Shown here in pieces: positions 13,691 to 23,342 of a stretch of DNA of 64,000 nucleotides (its first letter is position 1; each line of letters starts with the position of its first letter). The DNA lies in the NCBI GenBank assembly GCA_010405405.1, contig MU004248.1:69250-133249 (forward strand), given 5' to 3'. The position numbers were made by a program, and so were the translations under genes. A model generated the notes under the pieces. The model was not told the origin of the DNA and did not search any database. It saw only the letters and a list, made by a program, of their open reading frames with translations. Source of the DNA: Microthyrium microscopicum. Taxonomy: Eukaryota; Ascomycota; Dothideomycetes; Microthyriales; Microthyriaceae.

Positions 13691-13850
13691 TAGTAAGCTA
13701 GAGCCCCTAAAATTAGCAACCCTATAGTATACTATACCCCCTAAAATTAGTTAGCGCTATGTAGGGTCCCCTAAAATTAGTAAGTAGTAAGCACCAATTT
13801 TGGCGTCCCAAATAGGCTTAATTAATGTTGCATCTGAAGAATTCTCTGCG
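13690..13850. mobile_element. Relic of the foldback MITE family found at 40,028-40,249
   Basis: It shares an exact GGGTCCCCTAAAATTAGT block with the MITE at 40,028-40,249. The order downstream is also the same: an AATTTTGG-type segment, then GGCTTAATTAATGTTGCATCTGAAGAA, which corresponds to GGCTAGCTAATGTTGCAGATGCAGGA. A further CCCCTAAAATTAG copy lies at about 13,704-13,717 and another at about 13,736-13,750. Ends and target duplications cannot be placed. The rest of 13,850-14,127 shows nothing recognisable and is probably the 3' side of ATG10. Confidence 0.6.
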
Positions 13851-14127
13851 GTATCATCCCATACATATACATCAAGATACCCGTCTATCATTCAGTCTTT
13901 AATATTATGCATTGCACTACTCTCACTGCCCGTATCCGAATGTACATGTAGTGCATTTAAACCGTTCATCGGACCATACCTAGCACACGGATCTATGACT
14001 TTCCCGCCTTCCGCGTATCACTGGACAATCGACAGCGCTCCTAGTAGGAATACACATTTTGACCCGTCTCTAATCGTCTGATATTAGCTTCACTGCTCGG
14101 CAAGCTCCCTTCCGGTTCTCCAGACCC

Positions 14128-14965
14128 TCAAGAATGGCATTTTGTAGCTTCCAGTGCAACCGCTGGCGGCACGTATAATCCCACGACTCCGCCAACCACA
14201 CCCAGCCAGGCTATGAGATAGTCACTCCTGTTCTCTCCCATTCCAAGGCTACTCATCGCATCCGCAGTAAGACAAGGATGTATGAAGAAGATTGGCGTTC
14301 CAAGTTCGGGATGGTACTGTCCACATATTAGAAAGTGTATGGTAAGTCATTTGTAGTTTCACAAACCGTTGGAGACAGTCCACCTACGATACCAACGTGC
14401 TGCATCATCTCACTCCTCAATCCTTTGAACAATTTCTGGATATGATCCAAGTCCATGATGACACTACCAGACGCATCTTGGACGCTGAGATGCAGCACAG
14501 GGACGTTGTACGTCGGAGAGTAAGTAATGTCGTATGTCGCGCGAATGAGGCCTTCGCCTCCAGCTGATTGAGATCGATCTATGGCTTCCTGTTTCAATCG
14601 TATCAGTACGTAGATTTGATTTTTTCGCTCAATTATACCTCATCTATTTCAATCAGTTCTTCTATACCTCCGTCTTCTGCCTCCAGGTCTTCTCTTGCTT
14701 GCGGTACCGTTGCTAAATTATGCCATTGGAAGGGAGACGCGGAAGGCAGAAAATTTCGAATTCGAAGAAAAGGGGACAAGTTCTGGCAACTTTATCAGCT
14801 TTGAATTTATGGTGAATATTGAAGATATACCGGAAATTGCACTAGTGATGACTCCCAGCCCTGGAGCTCTTCAGCGGTCAATTTCGTACAGAGAGCATGA
14901 AGGCGAGTAATGATATCCAAAAACTGTTCTTCTGTAATATGAGGGAAATCGGGCAAGGCTTCCAT
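14128..14965 (-). CDS. ATG10: Autophagy E2-like conjugating enzyme Atg10
   Basis: E2-like enzyme that passes Atg12 from Atg7 to Atg5 during autophagosome formation in the cytosol. I read four exons: 14,965-14,831, 14,782-14,639, 14,588-14,388 and 14,316-14,128, giving 222 aa. Introns are 48, 50 and 71 nt, all GT-AG, and the last has a CTAAT branch site. The N-terminus (MEALPDFPHITEEQF) matches the family opening. YSPTYNVPVLHLSV in exon 3 is the Atg3/Atg10 core. Exon 4 gives HPELGTPIFFIHPCLTADAM, whose HPC cysteine (about residue 175) is the expected thioester site. Length fits fungal Atg10. The gene is the first on leaving the RIP block, yet its frame is intact. Exon joins are my inference from frame and family fit. 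Confidence 0.88.
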
Positions 14966-15134
14966 CGATCGACGACTGATTTGAGTGATATTGGTAAGCG
15001 TGAAAGATGAGGTACAGGTCAGCGTAGAACAACATTTATAAAGACCGTAAAGTCACGAGGAATTTCATATCAATTGGGGTATCATTGAAATCAAAGAACT
15101 ACAAAATAATTCGTTCCTATGCATCGATATTCTG

Positions 15135-16241
15135 CTAAGTCGACATTGTACGTCTGGAACCTTTTAAACGATCTGCTAAACCAATCCCCTCCGTCTGCTG
15201 ATACAATGAGCTCTTGAAATTGCCGCCCTTATTATCACGTCTGCGATTTTCGCGTTCCCTATCTTCCGCATCTCGTCTCTCCAAAGCTTCCAGTCTTCGC
15301 AACCGATCATCCTCTAAGCTTGATGCATCCGCCTGCATGGCAGCCAACTTTGCAGCCCGTTCTTCCTCTCGCGACTTGTCAGTCTCTTTCTCGTTAATCG
15401 CAAGATCCCGGCGCGGACTCGCGCGATTATCTCTACGATGGTAGTCGTTGTTCTTGCGCGGCGAGTACGATCTTCGACGTTCGGAACGTTCCGGTCGTCT
15501 TGATTTGTGTGGCTTTTCTTCGTCTCGATCCCGTCCATTCCGGTATGGAGAACGCGACCTAGAAGCGCTCCGTTGACGATATCGTTTGTGTTCGTGATCA
15601 GAATCATCTTTTCTCCGTCGTTCTTGCCGTTCCTTAGGAGACCTCGAGCGATCCCGATCACGGCGGCTTCGATCCTTGCTTCGATGTCGTGAGCGACTAC
15701 GGTGACTTCGTCGATGCTCGCGATGTCTATGCGACCGCTTTGAATTCCGATCATGCTTATCCCGTCGACTAGCTCGCTCCATGATCTTCGCTTCCATAGC
15801 AGCCGCCTTCTCCTGCGCCTCTAGGTGTTGCTTCTCAATCAACAGCATTGGGTCAAGTGCGACCTTGGCTGCAACATCACGTACTGGATCCGCCTGCACT
15901 CTCTCAATCTTTGTCTCTTGAAGCTGATCACTCTTCTTCAACAACTGGTCCACACGTCGTTTTCCAAGCAGATATGATTCCTGCTCTTCACTGGTGCCTG
16001 TGGCTCCGGCGTTGGCACCTGAGTACATCCAGTCAACCCGCTTGATGCGCTTGGTACCCCCAGCATCTTCGGCCAGTTTTTCTAGTTCTTCGATTTCTCG
16101 TTCTTCCGCCCGCTCGCGTCTTATTTGTTCGATGAGTTTGCGCTCGGCCAACGCCTTTTGTTCCTCATCATACACCTTTCTCTGGTTGCTGAGTAGGCCG
16201 GGATGCCATGACTTTTTGAGATTGAGATCACCGCCTCCCAT
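15135..16241 (-). CDS. CWC25: Pre-mRNA splicing factor Cwc25
   Basis: Step-one splicing factor that joins the activated spliceosome after Prp2 action and helps 5' splice-site cleavage. Single exon, 368 aa. The N-terminal Cir_N-type signature GGGDLNLKKSWHPGLLSNQ opens the protein. A charged coiled-coil region (EEREIEELEKLAEDAGG) and the family motif RVDWMYSG follow at about residues 70-77. From about residue 155 to 290 it is an Arg/Ser/Asp/His-rich low-complexity tail typical of splicing proteins. The start is the ATG directly before GGGDLNLKKSW, as in homologs. It is transcribed divergently from a second spliceosome-associated gene across 381 bp. Confidence 0.93.
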   Translation of the reverse strand: MGGGDLNLKKSWHPGLLSNQRKVYDEEQKALAERKLIEQIRRERAEEREIEELEKLAEDAGGTKRIKRVDWMYSGANAGATGTSEEQESYLLGKRRVDQLLKKSDQLQETKIERVQADPVRDVAAKVALDPMLLIEKQHLEAQEKAAAMEAKIMERASRRDKHDRNSKRSHRHREHRRSHRSRSRHRSKDRSRRDRDRSRSPKERQERRRKDDSDHEHKRYRQRSASRSRSPYRNGRDRDEEKPHKSRRPERSERRRSYSPRKNNDYHRRDNRASPRRDLAINEKETDKSREEERAAKLAAMQADASSLEDDRLRRLEALERRDAEDRERENRRRDNKGGNFKSSLYQQTEGIGLADRLKGSRRTMST

Positions 16242-16622
16242 GCTGTAATATAATGCTCAGGTTGTTGTGGTATGGTTCGATGTGGAGGGGGAGAGGTGGG
16301 GTGGGGAGGATGGAATTTTGCGACAGCCAGATGAAATGGTCTACGGTCGAAAATTGAACTGTGTGTAGCAGGCCAAAATGCAGGATGAAGCAAGGCAAGA
16401 TGCACTGGAGGGTGGATGTTGTACGTAAGTGAAGAGTAGATACAGCGACTTAAACTGCATGAGCCCACAAGCCTCTTGCTCTTGAAATATCTTGAAGGCT
16501 GGCCACGTCACGTGCCAGGCGGCAAACTCATCAAATTTCCGACGTCTAAGCGCTTAAATATCTTGGGCAACCTTAACTCCATCTATGCGCCCCCACTCCT
16601 ATACATCTCACTATCGACCAAT
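16242..16622. promoter_or_regulatory. Shared divergent promoter of CWC25 and the J-protein splicing factor
   Basis: These 381 bp separate two outward-facing start codons of genes whose products both act in the spliceosome. It contains CT- and GA-rich stretches (about 16,285-16,320). No specific factor site can be asserted. Co-regulation is inferred from layout only. Confidence 0.5.
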
Positions 16623-17735
16623 ATGCCAACAGAAGATCTCCTTGAACTCGCCAAAAGCGAGACTGATTTCTATGCACTTCTGGGCGAAGAAGAGGCAAAT
16701 TTACATGCAGGCAGCACAGACAAAGAGATATCCCGTGCCTATCGTCGCGCCGCGCTAAAACACCATCCCGACAAGAACAAGGACGACCCCAACGCTGTCA
16801 CCAAATTCCACGCCCTTCAAATCGCTTACGATGTCCTCTCCGATCCTGCGGCCAGAACACTGCACGACCAAGTGCGCGCGGCACGAGAAGCCAGAAAGCT
16901 ACAAACCTCGAAGCTCGATGGCCGGCGCAAACAGCTAGTCGAAGACCTATTACGTCGAGAAGGCGTGAAGCGAAAGCGCGATGACGAAGGGGATGCCATG
17001 GAACGGGAACTCAAGCGATTGGCAGAAGACGGCCGGCGGCGGCGCATGGAACTAGATGAGAAGAGGAGACGTGAGGCGGACGAGGAAATCAGAGAAGAAC
17101 AAGCACGCGCGCAAGATCGTGCGCAGGAAGCGGAGAAAGTGGCAAGTACGCCAAGAGGTGGTTCCAGTGTACCAGAAATATCACGGACGGTGAAGATACG
17201 CTGGAAACGTCATGGGCCTGGTTTAGACATGGACAAGGAGAAACTGCAGCACCTGTTCGGTCGATTTGGTACAGTTGATAGCGCAGCCATACTCAAAGAT
17301 CGAAAGATGCGTCTGGTAGAGGGAGAAAAGAAACAGCTGATAGGCACGGGCATAGTCGTATTCAAGTCGATTGTCGGCGCTCATGCAGCAGTAGCAGACT
17401 GGAAAAAGCTGGGACCAGATTGGGAAGATATCTTTGAATCAGCCGAATGGGCGGGCAAGGAGCCAGACTTGTCCACAGCACAAGTCGATTCTCCAAGTAC
17501 TCCCTCGTCGCAGAAATTCTCAAAATCGTCGCCATTCACTACACCTGCACAAGTCTCCAAACAGGAACCTGGGCTGCGGAAAGTGCCTTCGTTTGCTTCA
17601 TTCCAGAGTGGAAGATCGCCTAGTAGCCCGAGTCTGGAAGAAGTCACATTAATCCGGTTGAAAAATGCAGAAAAGAAACGATTAGAAGACAAAATCCGTC
17701 GGGAGGAAGCTTTGAGGACTAACGATACAGTCTGA
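16623..17735 (+). CDS. DnaJ/RRM splicing factor (DNAJC17/Cwc23 type)
   Basis: J-domain protein of the DNAJC17/Cwc23 group, spliceosome-associated Hsp40s. Read from the ATG at 16,623 (MPTEDLLELAKSETDFYALL), it is 370 aa. The frame is open further upstream to an ATG at 16,476, but the extra 49 residues are unlike the family and lie in the probable leader. The J domain covers about residues 14-85, with the HPD tripeptide in KHHPDKNKDD. A long basic/acidic coiled coil follows (about 95-180). A degenerate RRM starts at VKIRWKRHG, with LHXLFGRFGTV-like and TGIVVFKSIVGA segments as its RNP-like strands. Human DNAJC17 has the same J-coil-RRM order. No introns seen. Confidence 0.88.
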   Translation: MPTEDLLELAKSETDFYALLGEEEANLHAGSTDKEISRAYRRAALKHHPDKNKDDPNAVTKFHALQIAYDVLSDPAARTLHDQVRAAREARKLQTSKLDGRRKQLVEDLLRREGVKRKRDDEGDAMERELKRLAEDGRRRRMELDEKRRREADEEIREEQARAQDRAQEAEKVASTPRGGSSVPEISRTVKIRWKRHGPGLDMDKEKLQHLFGRFGTVDSAAILKDRKMRLVEGEKKQLIGTGIVVFKSIVGAHAAVADWKKLGPDWEDIFESAEWAGKEPDLSTAQVDSPSTPSSQKFSKSSPFTTPAQVSKQEPGLRKVPSFASFQSGRSPSSPSLEEVTLIRLKNAEKKRLEDKIRREEALRTNDTV

Positions 17736-18201
17736 ATAGTAAGCTAGGAATTGTACCCTGAAAATTCGCTGCTTGCCATCAGTGTTTCTAATTATCATTT
17801 ACTACGGTTTGTTACCAATTTTTTTCTTATTGAGAATGTGGAAAATCTGGTAAACAACAACTTCCGAAAAGAAGTAGAGCACATGACCTTCATGAGTAAC
17901 GATGACAGATATTGTAGTTTATGGGGGTGTGCCATTCGGTTGGTCTTCCTATCGTAATCGAAAGTCGGAAATTGAAGTAGCTAAGCGTAAACGCAAGAGA
18001 TTTTTTTCCATTTGTTTACCAACGTCATCCAAATCCGATATCGGGGGAACGTGGCCAGAAAATATCTCCCATTCGCCATCTTTGCGCCATCACGTCCAGC
18101 AGTCTAGTTAATGGCACCAGACTGACCTCCATAGCTCAACCTCTTGCTATGTTGTCCTGAAGTTATCCACCTGCCACCACCTGTGCGAGAGTTCCTGCAT
18201 A

Positions 18202-19458
18202 ATGAACGTGCTCCAAGCAATTCGGTACACGCCTGGTGACTCCGCCAGTCTACAAATCCTCGATCAGCTTCAGCTGCCTCATCGCTCCGAATATGAAGAT
18301 ATCCCATCCGCCACCGAGGGCTGGGCTGCCATCAAAGAGATGAAAACCAGAGGAGCCCCAGCCATCGCAATCGTCGCCGCACTCTCACTCGCCGTCGAAC
18401 TTGCCCATAATGATAACATCAAGTCCGCAGATGCGTCAAAGACCAAAGAACACATCCAGGCGCGCCTGAAATACCTCGTCACCAGCAGACCAACCGCTGT
18501 CAATTTAGAAGATGCTGCAAGGAAGCTTTCAGCGCTTGTGGAGGCTGAAGCAACCAAAGAGAATGCCACAGGTCTTTCCGTCCGCCAGACCTACATAAAA
18601 GCCTCGGAACAAATGTTGGTGGACGATGTGAAAGACAACGAGGCAATCGGTCGCAACGGGGCCGAATGGATCCTTAAACATGTTAGCAGAGCAAATAAGC
18701 GAGGAGCAAATGTGATTACGCATTGCAATACTGGGTAGGCCTTTACTCTGAAGCCAGGCTCTAATGACTGACAGTTTCTAGTTCTTTGGCCACGGCAGGT
18801 TATGGCACAGCATTAGGAGTGATTCGGGCTCTGCAAGCCTCTAACAAACTCAGTCATGCCTACTGCACGGAGACAAGACCGTACAATCAAGGATCACGGC
18901 TGACTGCTTATGAGCTTGCTCATGACAAGATCCCATCCACGCTCATAACTGACTCAATGGCAGCTGCCTTGATGAACCTCAACCTGAACGATGAAGACAA
19001 GGCCATTGATGCTATAGTTGTAGGTGCTGACAGAGTGACTGCAAACGGTGACACAGCAAACAAGATTGGCACGTATTCTCTAGTACGTATATTATACAGA
19101 AGCTATATATACATACGCTAACTTATATCGGGCTGTCCTCGCTAAGCGCCATGGAGCCAAGTTCCTGGTAGCAGCGCCCAGAACCTCAATTGATCTTACA
19201 AGAGCAAGTGGAAAGGACATCACCATAGAACATCGAGCTCCAGACGAAGTGATCCTTGTTAAAGGACCTGTTTTCGATGGTACCAACGTCCAGGACGAAG
19301 CTGTTACAGTATCTACAGCGCCTCGTGGTATTAATGTCTGGAACCCAGCATTTGACGTGACTCCAGCAGAATTGATTGATGGTATCGTAACAGAGGCGGG
19401 TGTAGTGGAGAAAGACGAAAGTGGCAACTTTCCGCTCAGTACATTCTTCGGAAACTAA
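18202..19458 (+). CDS. MRI1: Methylthioribose-1-phosphate isomerase Mri1
   Basis: Converts 5-methylthioribose-1-phosphate to methylthioribulose-1-phosphate in the methionine salvage pathway (cytosol). Exons 18,202-18,734, 18,782-19,082 and 19,132-19,458 give 386 aa, the usual length. Signatures: [19 protein letters not shown] near the start, [18 protein letters not shown] across intron 1, [17 protein letters not shown], and [18 protein letters not shown] with the catalytic-site Asp. The AAPRTSIDL block and the [12 protein letters not shown] end are also present. Intron 1 is ordinary (47 nt). Intron 2 (49 nt) has a good GTACGT donor and a CTAAC branch, but the only position that restores the family sequence ends in GG instead of AG. 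Its stop codon lies 5 bp from the end of the convergent UVE1. Confidence 0.88.
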
Positions 19459-19463
19459 TACGC

Positions 19464-21616
19464 TTAATCAGAGATTTCCCTCTCCTGGTAACTGACTCTT
19501 GCTCCTCTACGAGACTTCCGTGCTGTCATCACCTCACGCGGGCCTACCGACGGTGGCGGAGTTGGTACAGCGGCTTGCGCTTTAGAAGACCCTCGCTGCT
19601 TGGGCTTGGGCTTGGTTGCGATAGAAGCTACTTCTTCGCCTTTCAAATCCTCCTCCTTTGGCTCCTTGGCTGTCTCCACTTGAGGTTCTTTTGACTTTAG
19701 TTGCTTCGGCTTGCGCTTGGGCTTGGTTGCTATAGCAGCTGTTCCTTGGCCTTCAACATCCTCCTCCTTCAAGTCCTGCTCCGCTTTTGATTCTTTTGAT
19801 TTCGGCTCCCTCTTCTTGGGTTTAAGCCATTCTTCCATACCGGGTGGCCAGTAAACCCGTCTATCGGGCCCGCCCATTCCTACGTCGTCCTCTAAAATTT
19901 GGAGAAGCTTATCGTCTTCAACGACTTTACGAGCAGTGGGTTTCGGATTCTCGTCAGGTCTTGTATAGGGAATGATATTGTTGAACAAGTCATACCCGGG
20001 AAGTTTGAATGTTCTCATGAGCTCAAAGACTGCTTGTTCTTTATCCTTTGCCTCGATCATCAAATCCATGTCATTCACACAAGGTGGCAAAGTAGCAACT
20101 CGCGGACTATGTTTTCGTCTCTGCGATGGTGTTACAGCAGCGGTAGTTGGCTCAGAATAGTGCATTTTCTGAGTAATCCCTTTTCGAGTCCATGTTTCTC
20201 GAATTTCTGGGAACAGCTTTATAATATCTTCTGTGCCTTCACGTATTTTGGATGAGTCGAATACGATATTGTGATGATGGAAGTCCAGGACCATTGGGAT
20301 GTTGAGCTCTTGGCAGATTGGCAGCAAGTCGTGTACTGACCAAGAGACATCGTCGTTCTCTAGCACCAGGCGCCGCTTGACCGAAGGTGTCAACTGGGCA
20401 TAGGATTTCCGAAAACGGTCCAGTGTTTCCTCCTTGGAGCCGAACATACCACCCATGTGGATGATCATCACAGCATCGCGATTCTGCTGCTCCGGTAGTT
20501 GGAGGAGAGAAAGCATCTCATCATGGTAGTTGAGATCCCGAATTGCACTAACCACTACCTCTTTGCGTGGAGAGCCAAGCTGCGTGTATTGTCCAGGATG
20601 GGTAGTCACTCGATGACCAAGTTTGGCAATGACTTGACCGGCTTCTCGGAGTGTATCTGCAGCAAATGGTGCTAGTTTGTAGCCATATTCCGCATGACTG
20701 GCGAATGGAAACATTTCTGAGGACAGCCGCATGAATTTGATCCCATATCGATCATTCCAGCGAACCATCTTGATGATATCCCGAGCATTGGCTAGACCAA
20801 GATTCTCAACCCATGTTTGTCCGCGTTTGATATCAGCAGGCTGTATTCTATCTGGACGGTTTTTTGTTGCGTGTTCGGGCTGACTGGGGTCAGTTAAAGG
20901 ATGACGATGCTCCAGAATTGACGCGATTCGACATGTTCTAGAGCTGAAAACGGGCGGATTGGAGGTTCGTAAGTATGTGTTCAGGCAGGCCTATGACAAT
21001 TAGTGTTTGGTCTCGCTGCCTCGCAGCACAAGTTCAGATGCAAGCAAATTATACAAGGGACACACAAGAAAATGTTACTTACATATCCCAATCTTCCTTT
21101 CCAAGGTAAGGGAAGATAATCACTGTGCACAGGAGGAGGGCGTGTAACCGCTTCCTTGACTTGTTCGATATCTTCTTCCTTGATATCCTCCTCCTCGGCG
21201 ATGTATTCGGCATCAGCATCTGTGAGAGGTGCTGCGTCTTCTTTAGGGAGTGCTTTCAAAGTGGACTTCCTTCCACCGCGTTTGGGCTTTACATCAACAT
21301 TTGGAGGCTCAGCGCCAGCTACTGTTTCCGTTGCTTTGATGATAGTCGCGTCTACATTGGAGTGTGCTTTCGAGCTGGACTTTCTCCCACCACGCTTGGG
21401 CACTGCATGAACATTCAAGGACTCTGCGCCAAGTACTGTGTCATTCGCCTTGACGATAATCGCGTCTTGGGAGCCGGTCTTCTGTTTTGTTGCACGAAGA
21501 GGCGCAGAGTCACTCAACTTGCGCTTTGGTGGCATGTTAGCAAGGATTTGGCAGCGAATAGCTAGGCTTGGAGCGGAGACGGAAGGTTTCGGAACTTGAC
21601 GGAGGCAACGAAGCAT
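19464..21616 (-). CDS. UVE1: UV damage endonuclease (UVDE/Uve1)
   Basis: Endonuclease that nicks DNA 5' to UV photoproducts and other distortions, starting an alternative excision repair. Exons 21,616-21,083 and 20,990-19,464 give 686 aa, joined by a GTAAGT...ATAG intron. The TIM-barrel core begins near LNTYLRTSNP, with MVRWNDRYGIKFMRLSSEMFP, GHRVTTHPGQYTQLGSP, VMIIHMGG, LVLENDD and MVLDFHHHNI supplying the metal-binding His/Glu/Asp residues. Both tails are low-complexity and lysine-rich, and each contains an internal duplication (about residues 50-125 and in the last 120). An arginine-containing N-terminus precedes a second in-frame Met (MPPKRKLSD, residue 28), so a mitochondrial and a nuclear form are possible. 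Confidence 0.93.
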
Positions 21617-22714
21617 TAAAGGAACCTCAAGAATATGAGCTTCAAAGGGAATGAGCTACATGGTAGATGAAAAATGTTTAGGAGATGAATATGTTTGGTG
21701 GCGACGCGAGCTCTATGACGCGCAAGGCTGAGATTGAAGCGATTTAATTGGTTGATTTGGGAGTATGCTACTACAGAAACCAGGCTGCGTTGGGCGCAGT
21801 CGCGCGACACTCTGATCAGTATCGCTGCTCACCTTAACAAGAGCCACGATTCTGCCGGAAATCATGTATTTGACCTGAGCAAGAAGAGCCGCCTGCATTG
21901 AGTTTGTGACCATCCGCCACAAGTATAGTTTCTTGGCAAGGCTGTACACGATGTTCAACTTCCCAGTATGTGGAGAGACCAGACTCAACATCTTCTTCTG
22001 TACTTAGAGCCGGCTGTTATACAGCCGGAGTGGCTCATCGCTAGAATACAGATAGCCCGCGATGGTGGGAGTGTGCGTAGTCTTCTACTACAAGATCCGT
22101 GAGCTTGCGCTTGCTCAATTGGAAGAAGTAGCGGAGCAACCACATGGTAACATCTCGAGAGGAAATCTGGCTTGTGTTGAGCTGGACCTGTTTCAATTCA
22201 GCTCCGGATTCTTCAAGGCTCAGATCAAGACTATTGGCGGGGTCTACCATCAATAGAAACTCTGGAAGCTAGCGCTCTGCTTTGACTGCCTGGCCCACCA
22301 ACACAAATAAAACGGTAGACTCATCTTTATTTAGACGTCAGCTCAAGCTTTGAGTTGTAGACAGGATCTGGGGATCAATTTTTGACATATCGGGTCCACA
22401 ATGCTCTGCTTACTATCATGTGCCGGTCTTTATTCTTCCAAAGGAATGTCTTATTCGCAAATTGATTGCAACTTGCGAGTACAGGTGGTCGGTGTACCGT
22501 TCATGGAAAGGTTTGCTTCGGCTCACTTACCAAATGCGGATTCTGCAAGTCACAAATATGGTATGGGCTAGGTACGGTATGATAAGGCAGTGTTTGGAGG
22601 GAAGGCAAGATGAATTCAACTACGATTACTACAGAACGGCTCACCAAGTTATACCCATCCTGCTCAAAGCAGCCATTTCAACCAAGAAACCCCGTTTCAA
22701 TGCTGTGAAAGCAC
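21617..22714. other. Intergenic, no supported gene
   Basis: About 1.1 kb separates the UVE1 start from the end of the CFEM gene. Short open frames exist on the minus strand (21,713-21,991 and 22,041-22,253) and the plus strand (22,420-22,767). None has a recognisable domain, a matching splice partner or a convincing leader. The segment probably contains the UVE1 promoter and the CFEM gene's 3' region. Confidence 0.5.
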
Positions 22715-23342
22715 TTAAAGCACAGCAAGAACAACAGCACCCAAAGCAACCAAGCCGCCTACCTTGACGGAGCTGGCGCCTCCAGTGAAGACAGCAGGAG
22801 GAGACATGGCGGTGGTAGTCGCTGGCATACTAGCGGAGGAGCTAGCTTCGTTCTCGGGAGCGGCGGCCATCTCCTCTTCGTCGCATGGCTCTTCAGAGGA
22901 GGAATCCTCTGAGGCGGTCTCTGAAGTCTCTGCCTCTGGAGCACTCTCGGCGGTAGTTGATGCAGGGGCAGCGCCGCCGTATGGGGCGCACATCTCTCCC
23001 GCGAAGGCGACTGCCTCTGTAGGAAGTAGTCAGTCTTCATAATCAGCAAGATAAAGTGGAAGACGGTAACCTACTCTTTGCGTCGTCCGCGGAACAGGTC
23101 TCCTCCACGCATGACTGCGCGGTTGGCAGACAATTTGGCGCAGTGCAAAAGCACTCGTAGTCGGTTAAGCTGCACCCTCCGGCAGATGCACCCTTTGCTG
23201 CGCAGGTGATCTGTTCTGTGTTAGGAGATTGCTTCGGAAGGAGTTTGACTGGACTTACGGCGCAAACAGGCACACCCGTGAGATCTACAGTTGCTTGTGC
23301 GAGGGCAACTAGACCAAAGGTAATGAAGGTAAGAGCAACCAT
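22715..23342 (-). CDS. CFEM-domain GPI-anchored surface protein
   Basis: Secreted wall or membrane protein of the fungal CFEM family. Members bind haem or act in adhesion and host interaction. Exons 23,342-23,259, 23,210-23,075 and 23,016-22,715 give 173 aa. Residues 1-18 form a signal peptide (MVALTFITFGLVALAQA). The CFEM module has eight cysteines in the expected spacing, from VPVCA to EETCSADD, with the Asp before the fourth (CSLTDYECFC) that is the axial haem ligand in known CFEM structures. A Ser/Thr/Glu/Ala-rich stalk of about 70 residues follows. The C-terminus (GGASSVKVGGLVALGAVVLAVL region) is a GPI-attachment signal. Intron 1 has two possible acceptors; the one ending GAACAG restores the frame and cysteine spacing. 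Confidence 0.9.

Noticed and set aside
13506-13691. 61-codon minus-strand open frame with GDNTNE repeats
   Set aside because: It exists only because an 18-bp DNA repeat is a multiple of three. No leader, domain or context supports a gene.
13800-14081. 93-codon plus-strand open frame
   Set aside because: It overlaps the MITE relic and the ATG10 3' side, and its composition shows no domain or conserved feature.
15314-16248. Several long frames opposite or inside CWC25
   Set aside because: They are shadows created by the Arg/Ser-rich codon repeats of CWC25.
16476-16622. In-frame upstream extension of the J-protein (ATG at 16,476)
   Set aside because: The added 49 residues look like translated leader, and the family begins just before the J domain at the ATG at 16,623.
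22420-22767. 115-codon plus-strand frame next to the CFEM gene
   Set aside because: It runs into the CFEM stalk on the opposite strand and has no recognisable feature; probably chance.
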